Part shown: piece after piece, positions 10,035 through 18,027 of the stretch | Position numbering within the stretch: the first letter of the stretch is position 1 | How the letters are laid out: every line of letters begins with the position of its first letter | NCBI GenBank assembly: GCA_038251325.1 | Contig: JBBSBL010000005.1 | Location: forward strand, 18,327 to 82,326 | Length of the DNA stretch: 64,000 nucleotides | Direction of reading: 5' to 3' | Origin: JBBSBL01 sp038251325 | GTDB lineage: Bacteria > Actinomycetota > Thermoleophilia > Solirubrobacterales > Solirubrobacteraceae | Program-made: the position numbers and the translations under genes | Notes under the pieces: model-generated | What the model was told of the DNA's origin: nothing | What the model saw: the letters and a program-made list of their open reading frames with translations, nothing else | The model's database searches: none

Positions 10035-11253
10035 AGCGGCGGATCGCCCGGCGGACCTCGCCGTCCGAGATCGTCACCCCGATGCCCCCGTCCGCCGCCT
10101 CGACGCCGTCGGGCTTCAGGACCTGGGGCGGGGGCGAGCCGGCGATCGCCAGCCCGGCGCCGACGCCGAGCAGCGAGAAGCCGCCCATGTCGGTGCGGAT
10201 CGCCTGCGGCGCCCGCCACGCCACCCAGGGCAGGCGGAAGAACGTGGTCGGCGAGAGGAGCGCGCCCTTGATGCCGGCGAGGATCTGCTGCTGGCGCTTC
10301 GCGCGCGTCAGGTCGTTCTCGTTCGGCGCGCACTGGTTCTTGCGCGTGCGGGCGAGCGCGAGGGCCTGCTTGCCGTCGAGGTGGTTCTCGCCCTTGCGCA
10401 GCCGCAGGCTGTACCCCCCGTTGCGGGTGCCGCCGTTGATGTCCGACACCACGCAGCCCGTGGTCACGTCGACGCCGCCGAGCGCGTCGATGAACTTCGG
10501 GAAGTTCTCGAAGTTGACCTCGACGACGTGGTCGACGTCGATGCCCGTGAAGCGCTCGACCGTCTTGACCGCCAGCGCGGCGCCGCCGAAGCCATAGGCG
10601 GCGTTGATCTTGTGGCGTCCCGGGACGCCCGGGATGTTCACCACGGTGTCGCGGGGGATCGAGAGCTTGTTCGCCTGGCCGCCGCCCGCCCGCACGAGCA
10701 TCATCGTGTCGGAGCGCTTGCCCGAGGTGGCGGCGCCCGGCTCCTTCGATCCCTTGGGCCGGGCATCGGAGCCGAGGACGAGGATCGTCGTCGCGGTGAA
10801 GGGCGGGAAGCCTCCGCCGGCCACCGCGTTCCCGGTGGCGTCGGAGACCTTCCCGGTCTCGATGTAGGCGCTGACGAGGAAGAGGACGAGCGAGAGCGCG
10901 AGCCATCCCGCCACCGCGAGGGCGACCCACTTCGCGACGCGCCGTGGGGTGACGGGCCGGCCGCCGCCGGACCGGCGAGTACGGCGGCCCGGACGCCGGC
11001 CGCCGCGGTCGCCCCCCGGCTGGGCGAGCCCGCCCTCCTCCCCGCGCAGCCGCTCGCGCAGCCCGCGGGGCTTGCTGCGGTACAGGGTGTACCCCGGCGC
11101 CTCGCCGCCGGCCGGGCGGGTGTGCTGGCGCGAGGCGCGAGGCGTCGCTCGAGGCGGGTCGGGGCGGCGCGCGCGGGACCGCGACCCCGACCCGTAAACG
11201 CGGTAGGAGGGCGGCGGATCCTCGGGCTCGCGCGGCTCTGAGGGGTCGGCCAT
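10021..11253 (-). CDS. LytR-CpsA-Psr (LCP) family protein
   Basis: A 410-aa protein. A long N-terminal Pro/Arg-rich cytoplasmic region (about 1-100) precedes one membrane helix (WVALAVAGWLALSLVLFLVSAYI). An extracytoplasmic LCP domain follows from TTILVLGSDARP. Conserved pieces are KRSDTMMLVR, LSIPRDT and INAAYGFGG. These enzymes transfer polyprenyl-phosphate-linked glycopolymers to the cell wall. ATG 11253 faces the ROK gene divergently, with only 21 bp between start codons. Confidence 0.9.
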   Translation of the reverse strand: MADPSEPREPEDPPPSYRVYGSGSRSRARRPDPPRATPRASRQHTRPAGGEAPGYTLYRSKPRGLRERLRGEEGGLAQPGGDRGGRRPGRRTRRSGGGRPVTPRRVAKWVALAVAGWLALSLVLFLVSAYIETGKVSDATGNAVAGGGFPPFTATTILVLGSDARPKGSKEPGAATSGKRSDTMMLVRAGGGQANKLSIPRDTVVNIPGVPGRHKINAAYGFGGAALAVKTVERFTGIDVDHVVEVNFENFPKFIDALGGVDVTTGCVVSDINGGTRNGGYSLRLRKGENHLDGKQALALARTRKNQCAPNENDLTRAKRQQQILAGIKGALLSPTTFFRLPWVAWRAPQAIRTDMGGFSLLGVGAGLAIAGSPPPQVLKPDGVEAADGGIGVTISDGEVRRAIRRFKDG

Positions 11254-11261
11254 CGCCGGTG

Positions 11262-11268
11262 TATGGTG
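11262..11268. promoter_or_regulatory. Shared divergent -10 region (ROK / LCP)
   Basis: TATGGT (11262-11267, plus) is 7 nt before GTG 11275 of the ROK gene. The overlapping CACCAT (11268-11263, minus) is 9 nt before ATG 11253 of the LCP gene. One A/T island could serve both directions. Confidence 0.4.
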
Positions 11269-11274
11269 GCGCGG

Positions 11275-12249
11275 GTGGCGGCGCGCTGCGTCATCGGCGC
11301 CGACCTCGGCGGCACGAAGCTCCTCGCGGGCGCTGTCGACGCGGACCTCGGCGTCTATGTGCGGGCGCACCGCGAGGTCGCCGGTCTGGACACCTCCGAG
11401 CTGCTGGAGACGATCCTCGACGCCGTCGAGGAGGTCCGCGCCGGCGCGCCCGAAGAGCCGGTCGCCGCCGGCTTCGGGATCCCGTGCACGATCGATCGCG
11501 CGCGCGGGGTGGCGGTGGCCTCCCGCCACCTGCCGCTCGACGACCTGCCGTTCGGCGATCTCATGGCCGAGCGGCTGGCGATCCCGGTCACCGTCGACAA
11601 CGACGGCAACGCCGCGGCGATGGCCGAGCACCTCCATGGCGCGGCCCGCGACCACCGGGACGCGGTGGTGCTGACCATCGGCACCGGGATCGGTGGCGGC
11701 CTGGTGCTCGACGGGCGGATCTATCGCGGCGCCCAGGGCGCCGCGGCCGAGCTCGGCCACGTCGTGATCGACGAGGACGGCCCCCCGTGTCCGGGCCGCT
11801 GCCCCGGCCGCGGGTGCCTCGAGGCGCTCGCCTCGGGCACCGCGCTCGCCCGCGAGGGCGCGGAGATCGCCGCCGACCGACCTCGCAGCGGCCTCGGGCG
11901 GGCGGCCGCCGAGGGACGCGAGGTGAGCGGCGCGCTGATCACCGAGCTCGCCCACGACGGCGACCTCGCCGCCGTCGAGGCGCTGCGCCGGGTCGGGGCG
12001 CATCTCGGCACCGGTATCGCCGGCTTCGTCAACGTCTTCAACCCCGAGGTGGTGGTCGTCGGCGGGGGCGTGATGGCCGCGGGGGACCTGCTGCTCGATC
12101 CCGCGCGCGACGTCGTCGCCGAGCTGGCCCTGGCGCCGGGGCGCGACCTCGTCCGCATCCTCCCGGCCCGCTTCGGCGACGAGGCGGGGATGATCGGCGC
12201 GGCCACATTGGCGTGGGAGCACGTCGCCGCGCGGGAGCTCCGGCCGTGA
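11275..12249 (+). CDS. ROK-family sugar kinase (glucokinase-like)
   Basis: A 324-aa kinase that phosphorylates glucose or a related hexose in the cytoplasm. The phosphate-binding motif GADLGGTK is near the N-terminus. DNDGNAAAMAEH is in the middle, then TIGTGIGGGL and the ROK signature from ELGHVVIDEDG through the Cys motif CPGRCPGRGCLE. GTG 11275 was chosen over ATG 11263 because a TATGGT -10 box at 11262-11267 overlaps the earlier codon. The stop overlaps rsmI by 4 bp. Confidence 0.9.
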   Translation: MAARCVIGADLGGTKLLAGAVDADLGVYVRAHREVAGLDTSELLETILDAVEEVRAGAPEEPVAAGFGIPCTIDRARGVAVASRHLPLDDLPFGDLMAERLAIPVTVDNDGNAAAMAEHLHGAARDHRDAVVLTIGTGIGGGLVLDGRIYRGAQGAAAELGHVVIDEDGPPCPGRCPGRGCLEALASGTALAREGAEIAADRPRSGLGRAAAEGREVSGALITELAHDGDLAAVEALRRVGAHLGTGIAGFVNVFNPEVVVVGGGVMAAGDLLLDPARDVVAELALAPGRDLVRILPARFGDEAGMIGAATLAWEHVAARELRP

Positions 12250-13061
12250 GCGGGCGGCTCGTCGTGTGCCCGACGCCGATCGGCAACCTCGAGGACGTCA
12301 CCCTCCGCGTGCTCGCCGCCCTGCGCGAGGCGGACGTCATCGCCTGCGAGGACACCCGGCGCACCCGGACGTTGCTCGAGCGCTACGGCGTTGACGCCGC
12401 GCTCGTGAGCTACCACGAGCACAACGAGCGGGAGCGATCGGCGTCGCTCGTGAAGCGCATGCGCGCGGGCGAGGTCGTCGCGCTCGTCTCCGACGCCGGG
12501 ATGCCGCTGGTGAGCGATCCCGGGTTCGTGCTCGTGCGCGCGTGCGTGAACGCGGGGCTGGCAGTGGAGGTCCTGCCGGGCCCCTCGGCGGCGCTCGCCG
12601 CGCTGGTCGCCTCCGCGCTGCCGGCCGACCGGTGGCGCTTCGCCGGGTTTCTCCCGCGGCGACGCGGGGAGCTGGAGCGCCTCTTCGCCGGCAACGAGGA
12701 GACGTTGGTGGCGTTCGAGTCCCCGCGCCGCGTGGGCGCGTCGCTCGCCGTGCTCGCCGGGCTGGACCCTGAGCGTCCGGTCGCGCTGTGCCGGGAACTG
12801 ACCAAGGCGCACGAGGAGGTCGTGCGCGGGCGCGCGGGGGAGCTCGCCGCCCGCTACGGGAAGCAGGCGCCGCGCGGCGAGGTCGCTCTGGTGGTGGGTG
12901 CCGCGGCGGCGGGGTCGGAGGACCTGGCGCCGGCGCTCGACGCCGTGCGCACGCTCGTGGAGGCCGGGGCGAAGCCTCGGGTCGCGGCGCGCGTGGTGGG
13001 CGGGCTGACCGGGACGCCGGCGAACACGCTCTACCGGGAGGTGTCGGTGGGCGGGTCGTAG
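12246..13061 (+). CDS. rsmI: 16S rRNA (cytidine1402-2'-O)-methyltransferase
   Basis: A 271-aa SAM-dependent enzyme that 2'-O-methylates C1402 of 16S rRNA. The tetrapyrrole-methylase-like fold starts LVVCPTPIGNLEDVTLRVL. CEDTRRTRTLL, the SDAGMPLVSDPG loop and LPGPSA are diagnostic for RsmI. GTG 12246 lies in a GTGA overlap with the ROK kinase stop, so the two are translationally coupled. Confidence 0.96.
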   Translation: MSGRLVVCPTPIGNLEDVTLRVLAALREADVIACEDTRRTRTLLERYGVDAALVSYHEHNERERSASLVKRMRAGEVVALVSDAGMPLVSDPGFVLVRACVNAGLAVEVLPGPSAALAALVASALPADRWRFAGFLPRRRGELERLFAGNEETLVAFESPRRVGASLAVLAGLDPERPVALCRELTKAHEEVVRGRAGELAARYGKQAPRGEVALVVGAAAAGSEDLAPALDAVRTLVEAGAKPRVAARVVGGLTGTPANTLYREVSVGGS

Positions 13062-13170
13062 GGGTGCTGGTCGGCCCGCGGACACCGACGAAAGACGCCA
13101 CGAGCGCGGTCGAACGCCGACCCTCGCGTGCCGATTCGCGCCGATCGGTTCGAGCCGGAGCGAGCGCGCC

Positions 13171-13176
13171 TAGTGT
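13171..13176 (+). promoter_or_regulatory. -10 box of the LytM-like gene
   Basis: TAGTGT ends 9 nt before GTG 13186, leaving no room for a Shine-Dalgarno leader. Confidence 0.45.
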
Positions 13177-13185
13177 CGCCGGCCC

Positions 13186-13941
13186 GTGTTCCCCGCGCTC
13201 GCCCTCGCCGCCGTCCTCGCCGCCCTCTGGGCGCCGATCCCGGTCGCCGCCGCGGCGCCATGGTCGTGGCCCGTGCGTGGCCTCCTCGTCGCGCGCTTCT
13301 CCCTCGGGCCCGATCGGTTCGCGCCCGGCCAGCGGCGCGGCATCGTCATTGCGGCGCCCGCCGGGACGGCGGTGCGGGCGGCGTGCGGGGGCACGGTCAC
13401 CTTCGCCGGACACGTCGCCGACAACGGCGTGACAGCGGCTGTCGCCTGCGGGTCGCTGTCGGCCACCTACGTTCACCTCGGGGCGGTGACGGTGCGTCGC
13501 GGGGCGCGCGTCGCGCGCGGCGAGCGCATCGGCACGGTGGGGGAGAGCGGGCGCCCGCGGGTTGAAGGGCCGCAGGTCGGCCTCGGCGCCCGGCGCCGCG
13601 ATGGGGATCGCGCCTACCTCGACCCGCTGCGCCTGCTCGGGGATCCGGAGCCGTCACGGCCGGCGGCGCCCGTGGCGCCACCGCCGATCCGGCGACCGGC
13701 CGTGCCGGCGATCCCGGCGCCCTATCGCGCTCCCGCGCCGCGGCTCGCGCCGTCGCGTTCTCGCCTTCAGGCGCCGCAGCCTGCGCCTGGAGTCGAGCCC
13801 GGTGGCGACCTGCCACTCGGCCGTGTCTGGCTGCCGGTCGGTGCGGGTCTCCTCGCCGCCGGGCTCGCACGCCGGAAGCTCCCCCGCCGGCGGGGGCGCA
13901 CGCCGGCACGAGTGGCGGATCGTCGCCCGATGTCGAGGTGA
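13186..13941 (+). CDS. Degenerate M23/LytM-domain secreted protein
   Basis: A 251-aa protein with a signal peptide (cleavage after about VAAAA, residue 23) and a LytM-like beta domain at about 27-145. The active-site HxGxD region reads RRGIVIAAP, and the final HLH segment reads PQVGLG. Both catalytic/metal His motifs are therefore replaced, although YVHLG keeps one His. Degenerate LytM domains in other bacteria act as activators of cell-wall amidases. A Pro-rich linker and a C-terminal hydrophobic segment followed by Arg residues end the protein. GTG 13186 has a TAGTGT box 9 nt upstream. Confidence 0.8.
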   Translation: MFPALALAAVLAALWAPIPVAAAAPWSWPVRGLLVARFSLGPDRFAPGQRRGIVIAAPAGTAVRAACGGTVTFAGHVADNGVTAAVACGSLSATYVHLGAVTVRRGARVARGERIGTVGESGRPRVEGPQVGLGARRRDGDRAYLDPLRLLGDPEPSRPAAPVAPPPIRRPAVPAIPAPYRAPAPRLAPSRSRLQAPQPAPGVEPGGDLPLGRVWLPVGAGLLAAGLARRKLPRRRGRTPARVADRRPMSR

Positions 13942-14022
13942 ATCCGCCACTGACGGGGGAACCCGCCTAGATCCGCGTTCTCGCGGCGACCGCCGGGTCG
14001 CGGAGCGCCCCGGGGCCGTCGC

Positions 14023-14028
14023 TAGCCT
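14023..14028 (+). promoter_or_regulatory. -10 box of metG
   Basis: TAGCCT ends 9 nt before GTG 14038. This is probably the leaderless start of the metG-tatD-rsmA-ispE operon. Confidence 0.5.
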
Positions 14029-14037
14029 TCGGCGGCC

Positions 14038-15537
14038 GTGGCCTACTACGTCACCACGCCGATCTACTACGTCAACGCGCAGCCCCACCTCGGGCACGCG
14101 TACACGACGATCGCGGCCGACGTCCTGGCCCGCCACCAGCGTCAGCGGGGCGAGGACGTGTTCTTCCTCACCGGCACCGACGAGCACGGCGAGCCCGTGG
14201 CGGAGGCGGCGCTCGCCGAGGGCGTGTCCCCGCGCGAGCTCGCCGACCGCAACGCCGCGCGCTTCGAGGCGCTCATGCCGCGCCTCGAGGCCACCAACGA
14301 TTTCTTCATCCGCACCTCCGACCCGCGCCACGAAGCCCGGGTGCAGGAGGTCATGCAGCGGATCCACGACCGCGGCCACGTCTACCGCGGCCGCTACGAG
14401 GGCTGGTACTGCCCGAAGTGCGCCGACTTCAAGACCGACCAGGAGATCGGGCCGGACAACACCTGCCCGATCCACCACATCCCGCTCGTGCGCGAGTCCG
14501 AGGACAACTGGTTCTTCCGCCTCTCCTCGTTCCAGGAGCCGCTCGAGCGCCTCTACGCCGAGCGGCCCGACTTCGTGCTCCCGGCCGAGCGGCGCAACGA
14601 GGCGCTGTCCTTCGTCCGCTCCGGCCTGCGCGACGTGTCGCTGTCCCGCGCCTCGCTCACCTGGGGGGTGCCGGTCACCTGGGACCCCGAGCAGGTCTTC
14701 TACGTGTGGTTCGACGCGCTGCTCAACTACTACACGGCGCTCGGCTTCGCCCGCGACGGCGAGGACCTCACCGCGCGCTTCTGGCCCGCGACCTGGCACC
14801 TGATCGGCAAGGACATCCTCAAGTTCCACGCGGTCTACTGGCCGGCGATGCTCATGGCCGCCGACCTGCCGGTGCCCCACCACCTCTTCGTCCACGGCTA
14901 CCTGCTGATGGACGGCGAGAAGATGTCCAAGTCGCTCGGCAACGTGCTCGACCCGTTCGCGGTGATGGACCAGTTCGGCACCGACGCGCTCCGCTACTAC
15001 TGCCTGCGCGAGGTCTCCTTCGGGCAGGACGGCTCCGTGTCCACGGCGGGCTTCGAGGCCCGCTACGAGAGCGAGCTGGCCAACGACTACGGCAACCTGG
15101 CCAGCCGGACGCTGGCCATGATCGCCCGCTACCGCGACGGGGAGGTGCCCGCGACCGCGCACGATCCGGCGCTCGTCGCGGAGTTCGAGGGGCTGGCGGG
15201 TGAAGTGGCCGAGCGCCTCGACCGGGTCGAGCCGACGGCGGCCCTGGAGGCGATCTGGACCCGGGTGCGTCGCCTGAACCGCTACGTCGAGGAGCGCGCC
15301 CCCTGGCAGCTCGCCAAGGATCCGACCGCCGCGGACGAGCTCGACCTCGTGCTCGCCTCGCTCGCGGAGGGCCTGCGCGTGGTGACAGTGGCGCTCCATG
15401 CCTACCTGCCGGACTCCACCACCCGCCTGCTCGCCGCCCTCGGCCGGCCGGAGACGGCGTGGGCCGCCGCGAGCTTCGCGGCGGAGGGGGCCGGCGGCCC
15501 GGTCACCGCGCTCGAGCCGCTCTTCCCGAAGCGATGA
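14038..15537 (+). CDS. metG: Methionine--tRNA ligase
   Basis: A 499-aa class I aminoacyl-tRNA synthetase. The N-terminus YYVTTPIYYVNAQPHLGHAYT contains the HIGH-type HLGH. A Zn knuckle begins CPKC (YCPKCADF) and the KMSKS signature is KMSKSLGN. The C-terminal anticodon-binding helices are short, without an EMAP-like tRNA-binding appendage. It is the first gene of an operon, and its TGA overlaps tatD in ATGA. Confidence 0.97.
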   Translation: MAYYVTTPIYYVNAQPHLGHAYTTIAADVLARHQRQRGEDVFFLTGTDEHGEPVAEAALAEGVSPRELADRNAARFEALMPRLEATNDFFIRTSDPRHEARVQEVMQRIHDRGHVYRGRYEGWYCPKCADFKTDQEIGPDNTCPIHHIPLVRESEDNWFFRLSSFQEPLERLYAERPDFVLPAERRNEALSFVRSGLRDVSLSRASLTWGVPVTWDPEQVFYVWFDALLNYYTALGFARDGEDLTARFWPATWHLIGKDILKFHAVYWPAMLMAADLPVPHHLFVHGYLLMDGEKMSKSLGNVLDPFAVMDQFGTDALRYYCLREVSFGQDGSVSTAGFEARYESELANDYGNLASRTLAMIARYRDGEVPATAHDPALVAEFEGLAGEVAERLDRVEPTAALEAIWTRVRRLNRYVEERAPWQLAKDPTAADELDLVLASLAEGLRVVTVALHAYLPDSTTRLLAALGRPETAWAAASFAAEGAGGPVTALEPLFPKR

Positions 15538-16283
15538 TCGACGCCCACACCCACCTCGACGTCTGCCGCGAGCCGGCCGCCGACCTCGTCGCCGAGGCGG
15601 AGGGCCAGGGCGTGCGGCGGATGCTCACGGTCGGGACCGACGGGGCCTCGTGCCGGGCCGCCCTGGCCCTCGCCGAGGACTTCCCGCAGGTCTTCGCGGC
15701 CGTCGGCCGGCATCCGAGCAGCGCGACCGGCTTCGACGCGGCCGACCTCGCCGAGCTCGAGGCGCTCGCCGCGCACGAGCGCTGCGTCGCGATCGGGGAG
15801 ACGGGCCTGGACTTCTTCCGCGACCGCGCTCCGCGCGAGGCCCAGGAGCGGGCGTTCCGCGCCCAGATCGGGTTGGCGCGGGAGACCGGCAAGCCGCTGG
15901 TCATCCACACGCGCGCGGCGGCGGAGGAGACGATGGCGATCCTCCGCGCGGAGGCCGAAGGGGTGCGCGTGATCCTCCACTGCTTCTCGCTCGCCGACCA
16001 CGTGGAGGAGTGCCTGGAGCGTGGCTGGTGGCTGTCGTTCGCGGGCAACGTCACCTACCCCGACGCGGAAGATCTGCGCGACGCCGCCCGCCGTGTGCCC
16101 GCCGAGCGGCTCCTAGTCGAGACGGACGCGCCCTACCTCACGCCGCAGGCGGTGCGCAAGGAGCGCAACCGGCCCGCGAACGTCGTGCTGACGGCGGAGG
16201 CGGTCGCCGCGGAGCGCGGCGCCGACTACGCCGAGCTCGACCGCGCCCTGGACGACAGCGCGGCCGAGGTCTACGGCTGGTGA
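15534..16283 (+). CDS. TatD-family metal-dependent DNase
   Basis: A 249-aa TIM-barrel hydrolase. IDAHTHLD at the N-terminus provides two metal His residues. GETGLDFFRD, VIHTRAA, the ILHCFS segment and VETDAPYLTP are the remaining signatures. TatD/YcfH proteins are 3'-5' exonucleases or metal-dependent hydrolases of uncertain cellular role. Linkage to metG and rsmA is widespread in Gram-positive genomes. ATG 15534 overlaps the metG stop, and its own stop overlaps the rsmA GTG. Confidence 0.94.
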   Translation: MIDAHTHLDVCREPAADLVAEAEGQGVRRMLTVGTDGASCRAALALAEDFPQVFAAVGRHPSSATGFDAADLAELEALAAHERCVAIGETGLDFFRDRAPREAQERAFRAQIGLARETGKPLVIHTRAAAEETMAILRAEAEGVRVILHCFSLADHVEECLERGWWLSFAGNVTYPDAEDLRDAARRVPAERLLVETDAPYLTPQAVRKERNRPANVVLTAEAVAAERGADYAELDRALDDSAAEVYGW

Positions 16284-17083
16284 GCCGGCTCCGCGACCAC
16301 GGCATCCGGCCCAACCGGGAGCTGGGCCAGAACTTCCTCGCCGACCTCAACCTGCTGGGGGTCATCGGCCGGGCCGCAGCGCTCGATCCGGCCGACGTCG
16401 TGCTCGAGGTCGGGGGCGGGCTCGGCGTCCTCTCCGAGTACCTCGCGCCCCGCGTCGGCCACCTCCACGTGGTCGAGGTCGACCCGCGACTCGCGCCGGC
16501 GCTGGAGGCGTCGCTCGACCCGTTCGCGAACACGACCCTCCACCTCGCCGATGTCCTCGACCTCGAGCTCGGCGGCCTCGACCCGGCGCCGACCAAGGTC
16601 GTCGCGAACCTGCCCTACGGGATCGCCGCAACCTTCATCCTCGCCTCGATCGCCGATCTTCCCGACGTGCGGCGCTGGGTAATGATGGTCCAGCGCGAGG
16701 TCGGGGAGCGGCTCGCCGCGGCGCCGGGGACGCCCGCCTACGGCGTGCCGTCGGTCCTCGCACAGCTCGCCTGCGAGGCGCGGGTGCTGCGGCCGGTCTC
16801 GCGCCGCGTGTTCGTGCCGGTCCCGAACGTCGACTCGGTGCTTGTCGGGCTCGAGCGGCACGGGCCGGCGCCTCCCGAGGAGGTGCGCGCGCTCGTTCGC
16901 GCCGCGTTCGCCCACCGGCGCAAGGCGCTCCCGCGCTCGCTCGCCCTCGCGGCCGGGGCGGCGCCCGACGTTCGTGAGCGGGCGCGCGCGGCGCTGGAGC
17001 ACCTCGGGCTGCCCGCCGACGCCCGGGCGGAGCGCCTGGCCCCGCCCCAGTTCACGGCGCTGGCGCGGGAGCTGGGCGGGTGA
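16280..17083 (+). CDS. rsmA: 16S rRNA dimethyladenosine transferase (KsgA/RsmA)
   Basis: A 267-aa SAM-dependent enzyme that dimethylates A1518 and A1519 in 16S rRNA. GIRPNRELGQNFLAD is the typical N-terminus. VLEVGGGLGVLSEYLA is the SAM-binding motif I and VVANLPYGIAA is the catalytic NLPY motif. GTG 16280 gives a GTGA overlap with tatD, and its stop overlaps ispE the same way. Confidence 0.96.
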   Translation: MSRLRDHGIRPNRELGQNFLADLNLLGVIGRAAALDPADVVLEVGGGLGVLSEYLAPRVGHLHVVEVDPRLAPALEASLDPFANTTLHLADVLDLELGGLDPAPTKVVANLPYGIAATFILASIADLPDVRRWVMMVQREVGERLAAAPGTPAYGVPSVLAQLACEARVLRPVSRRVFVPVPNVDSVLVGLERHGPAPPEEVRALVRAAFAHRRKALPRSLALAAGAAPDVRERARAALEHLGLPADARAERLAPPQFTALARELGG

Positions 17084-18027
17084 GCGGCGCGGACGGGCGG
17101 CTCCTCGCCCGCGCGCCGGGCAAGGTGAACCTCTCGCTGCTCCTCGGCCCGCGCCGGGCCGACGGGTACCACGCGCTGGCCTCGGTCGTCGAGGCGGTGT
17201 CGCTGGCCGACGAGGTGCGCCTCGCCCCGGCTCCGGCCGGGACGGCCGAGGACCAGGTCGTGTGCCCGGGCGTCGAGGGAGAGAACCTCGCCGCCCGCGC
17301 GCTCGCCGCCTACCGCCAGGCCACCGGCTGGCGCGGCCCGCCGCTGCGGCTGGAGATCGACAAGCGCATCCCGGTCGCCGCCGGCATGGGCGGCGGCTCG
17401 GCCGACGCCGCCGCGGCGCTCCGGCTCGCGGCGAGCGCTGCCGGACGCCCGATCGAGCGGCTCGACACGGCTGACCGCGCGGCGCTCGACGCCGTCGCCT
17501 TCGGACTCGGCGCCGACGTCCCCGCCCTGCTCGCGCCGGGCCTCGTCGCGATGGAGGGCGCCGGCGAGCGCGTGCGCCCGCTCGCACCCGCGCCGGCCCA
17601 CGGGATCCTCGTCCTGCCCTCGCCCCACCACCTCGCCACCGCCGAGGTCTTCGCCGAGGCCGATCGCCGCCGGCTCGCGCGCGACGCGGACGAGCTCGAG
17701 GCCGGCCACGCGGATGTCCTCGCCGCGCTCGCCGGCGGCGTCCTCCCTCCGCCCGAGCTCCTGGTCAACGACCTCCAATCTGCCGCCGCCGCGCTCTGCC
17801 CGCCGATCGAGGCGACGCTCCGGACCGTGCTCTCCGCCGGCGCCGACCACGCGATGCTCAGCGGCTCCGGCCCGACGGTGTTCGGTCTCTTCCTCGGCGG
17901 GGACGGGCCGGACCGGGCCGCCGCGGCGGCGACCACACTCGTTCGCCTCGAGCCCGCGCCGGTGGCCTGCGTCCCCGTCGACGCCGGCTGGGCGGCGCCG
18001 CGGCCCGCCACGGAGACGCCGGCGTGA
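17080..18027 (+). CDS. ispE: 4-diphosphocytidyl-2-C-methyl-D-erythritol kinase
   Basis: A 315-aa GHMP kinase of the MEP isoprenoid pathway that phosphorylates CDP-methylerythritol. It starts ARAPGKVNLSLLLGPRRADGYH, contains the ATP-binding glycine motif PVAAGMGGGSADAAAAL near residues 90-106, and ends with the LSGSGPTVFGLF motif. It overlaps rsmA upstream and the VTT/PAP2 gene downstream by GTGA. In many actinobacteria glmU follows close behind; here it lies 14.6 kb further on. Confidence 0.95.
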   Translation: MSGADGRLLARAPGKVNLSLLLGPRRADGYHALASVVEAVSLADEVRLAPAPAGTAEDQVVCPGVEGENLAARALAAYRQATGWRGPPLRLEIDKRIPVAAGMGGGSADAAAALRLAASAAGRPIERLDTADRAALDAVAFGLGADVPALLAPGLVAMEGAGERVRPLAPAPAHGILVLPSPHHLATAEVFAEADRRRLARDADELEAGHADVLAALAGGVLPPPELLVNDLQSAAAALCPPIEATLRTVLSAGADHAMLSGSGPTVFGLFLGGDGPDRAAAAATTLVRLEPAPVACVPVDAGWAAPRPATETPA

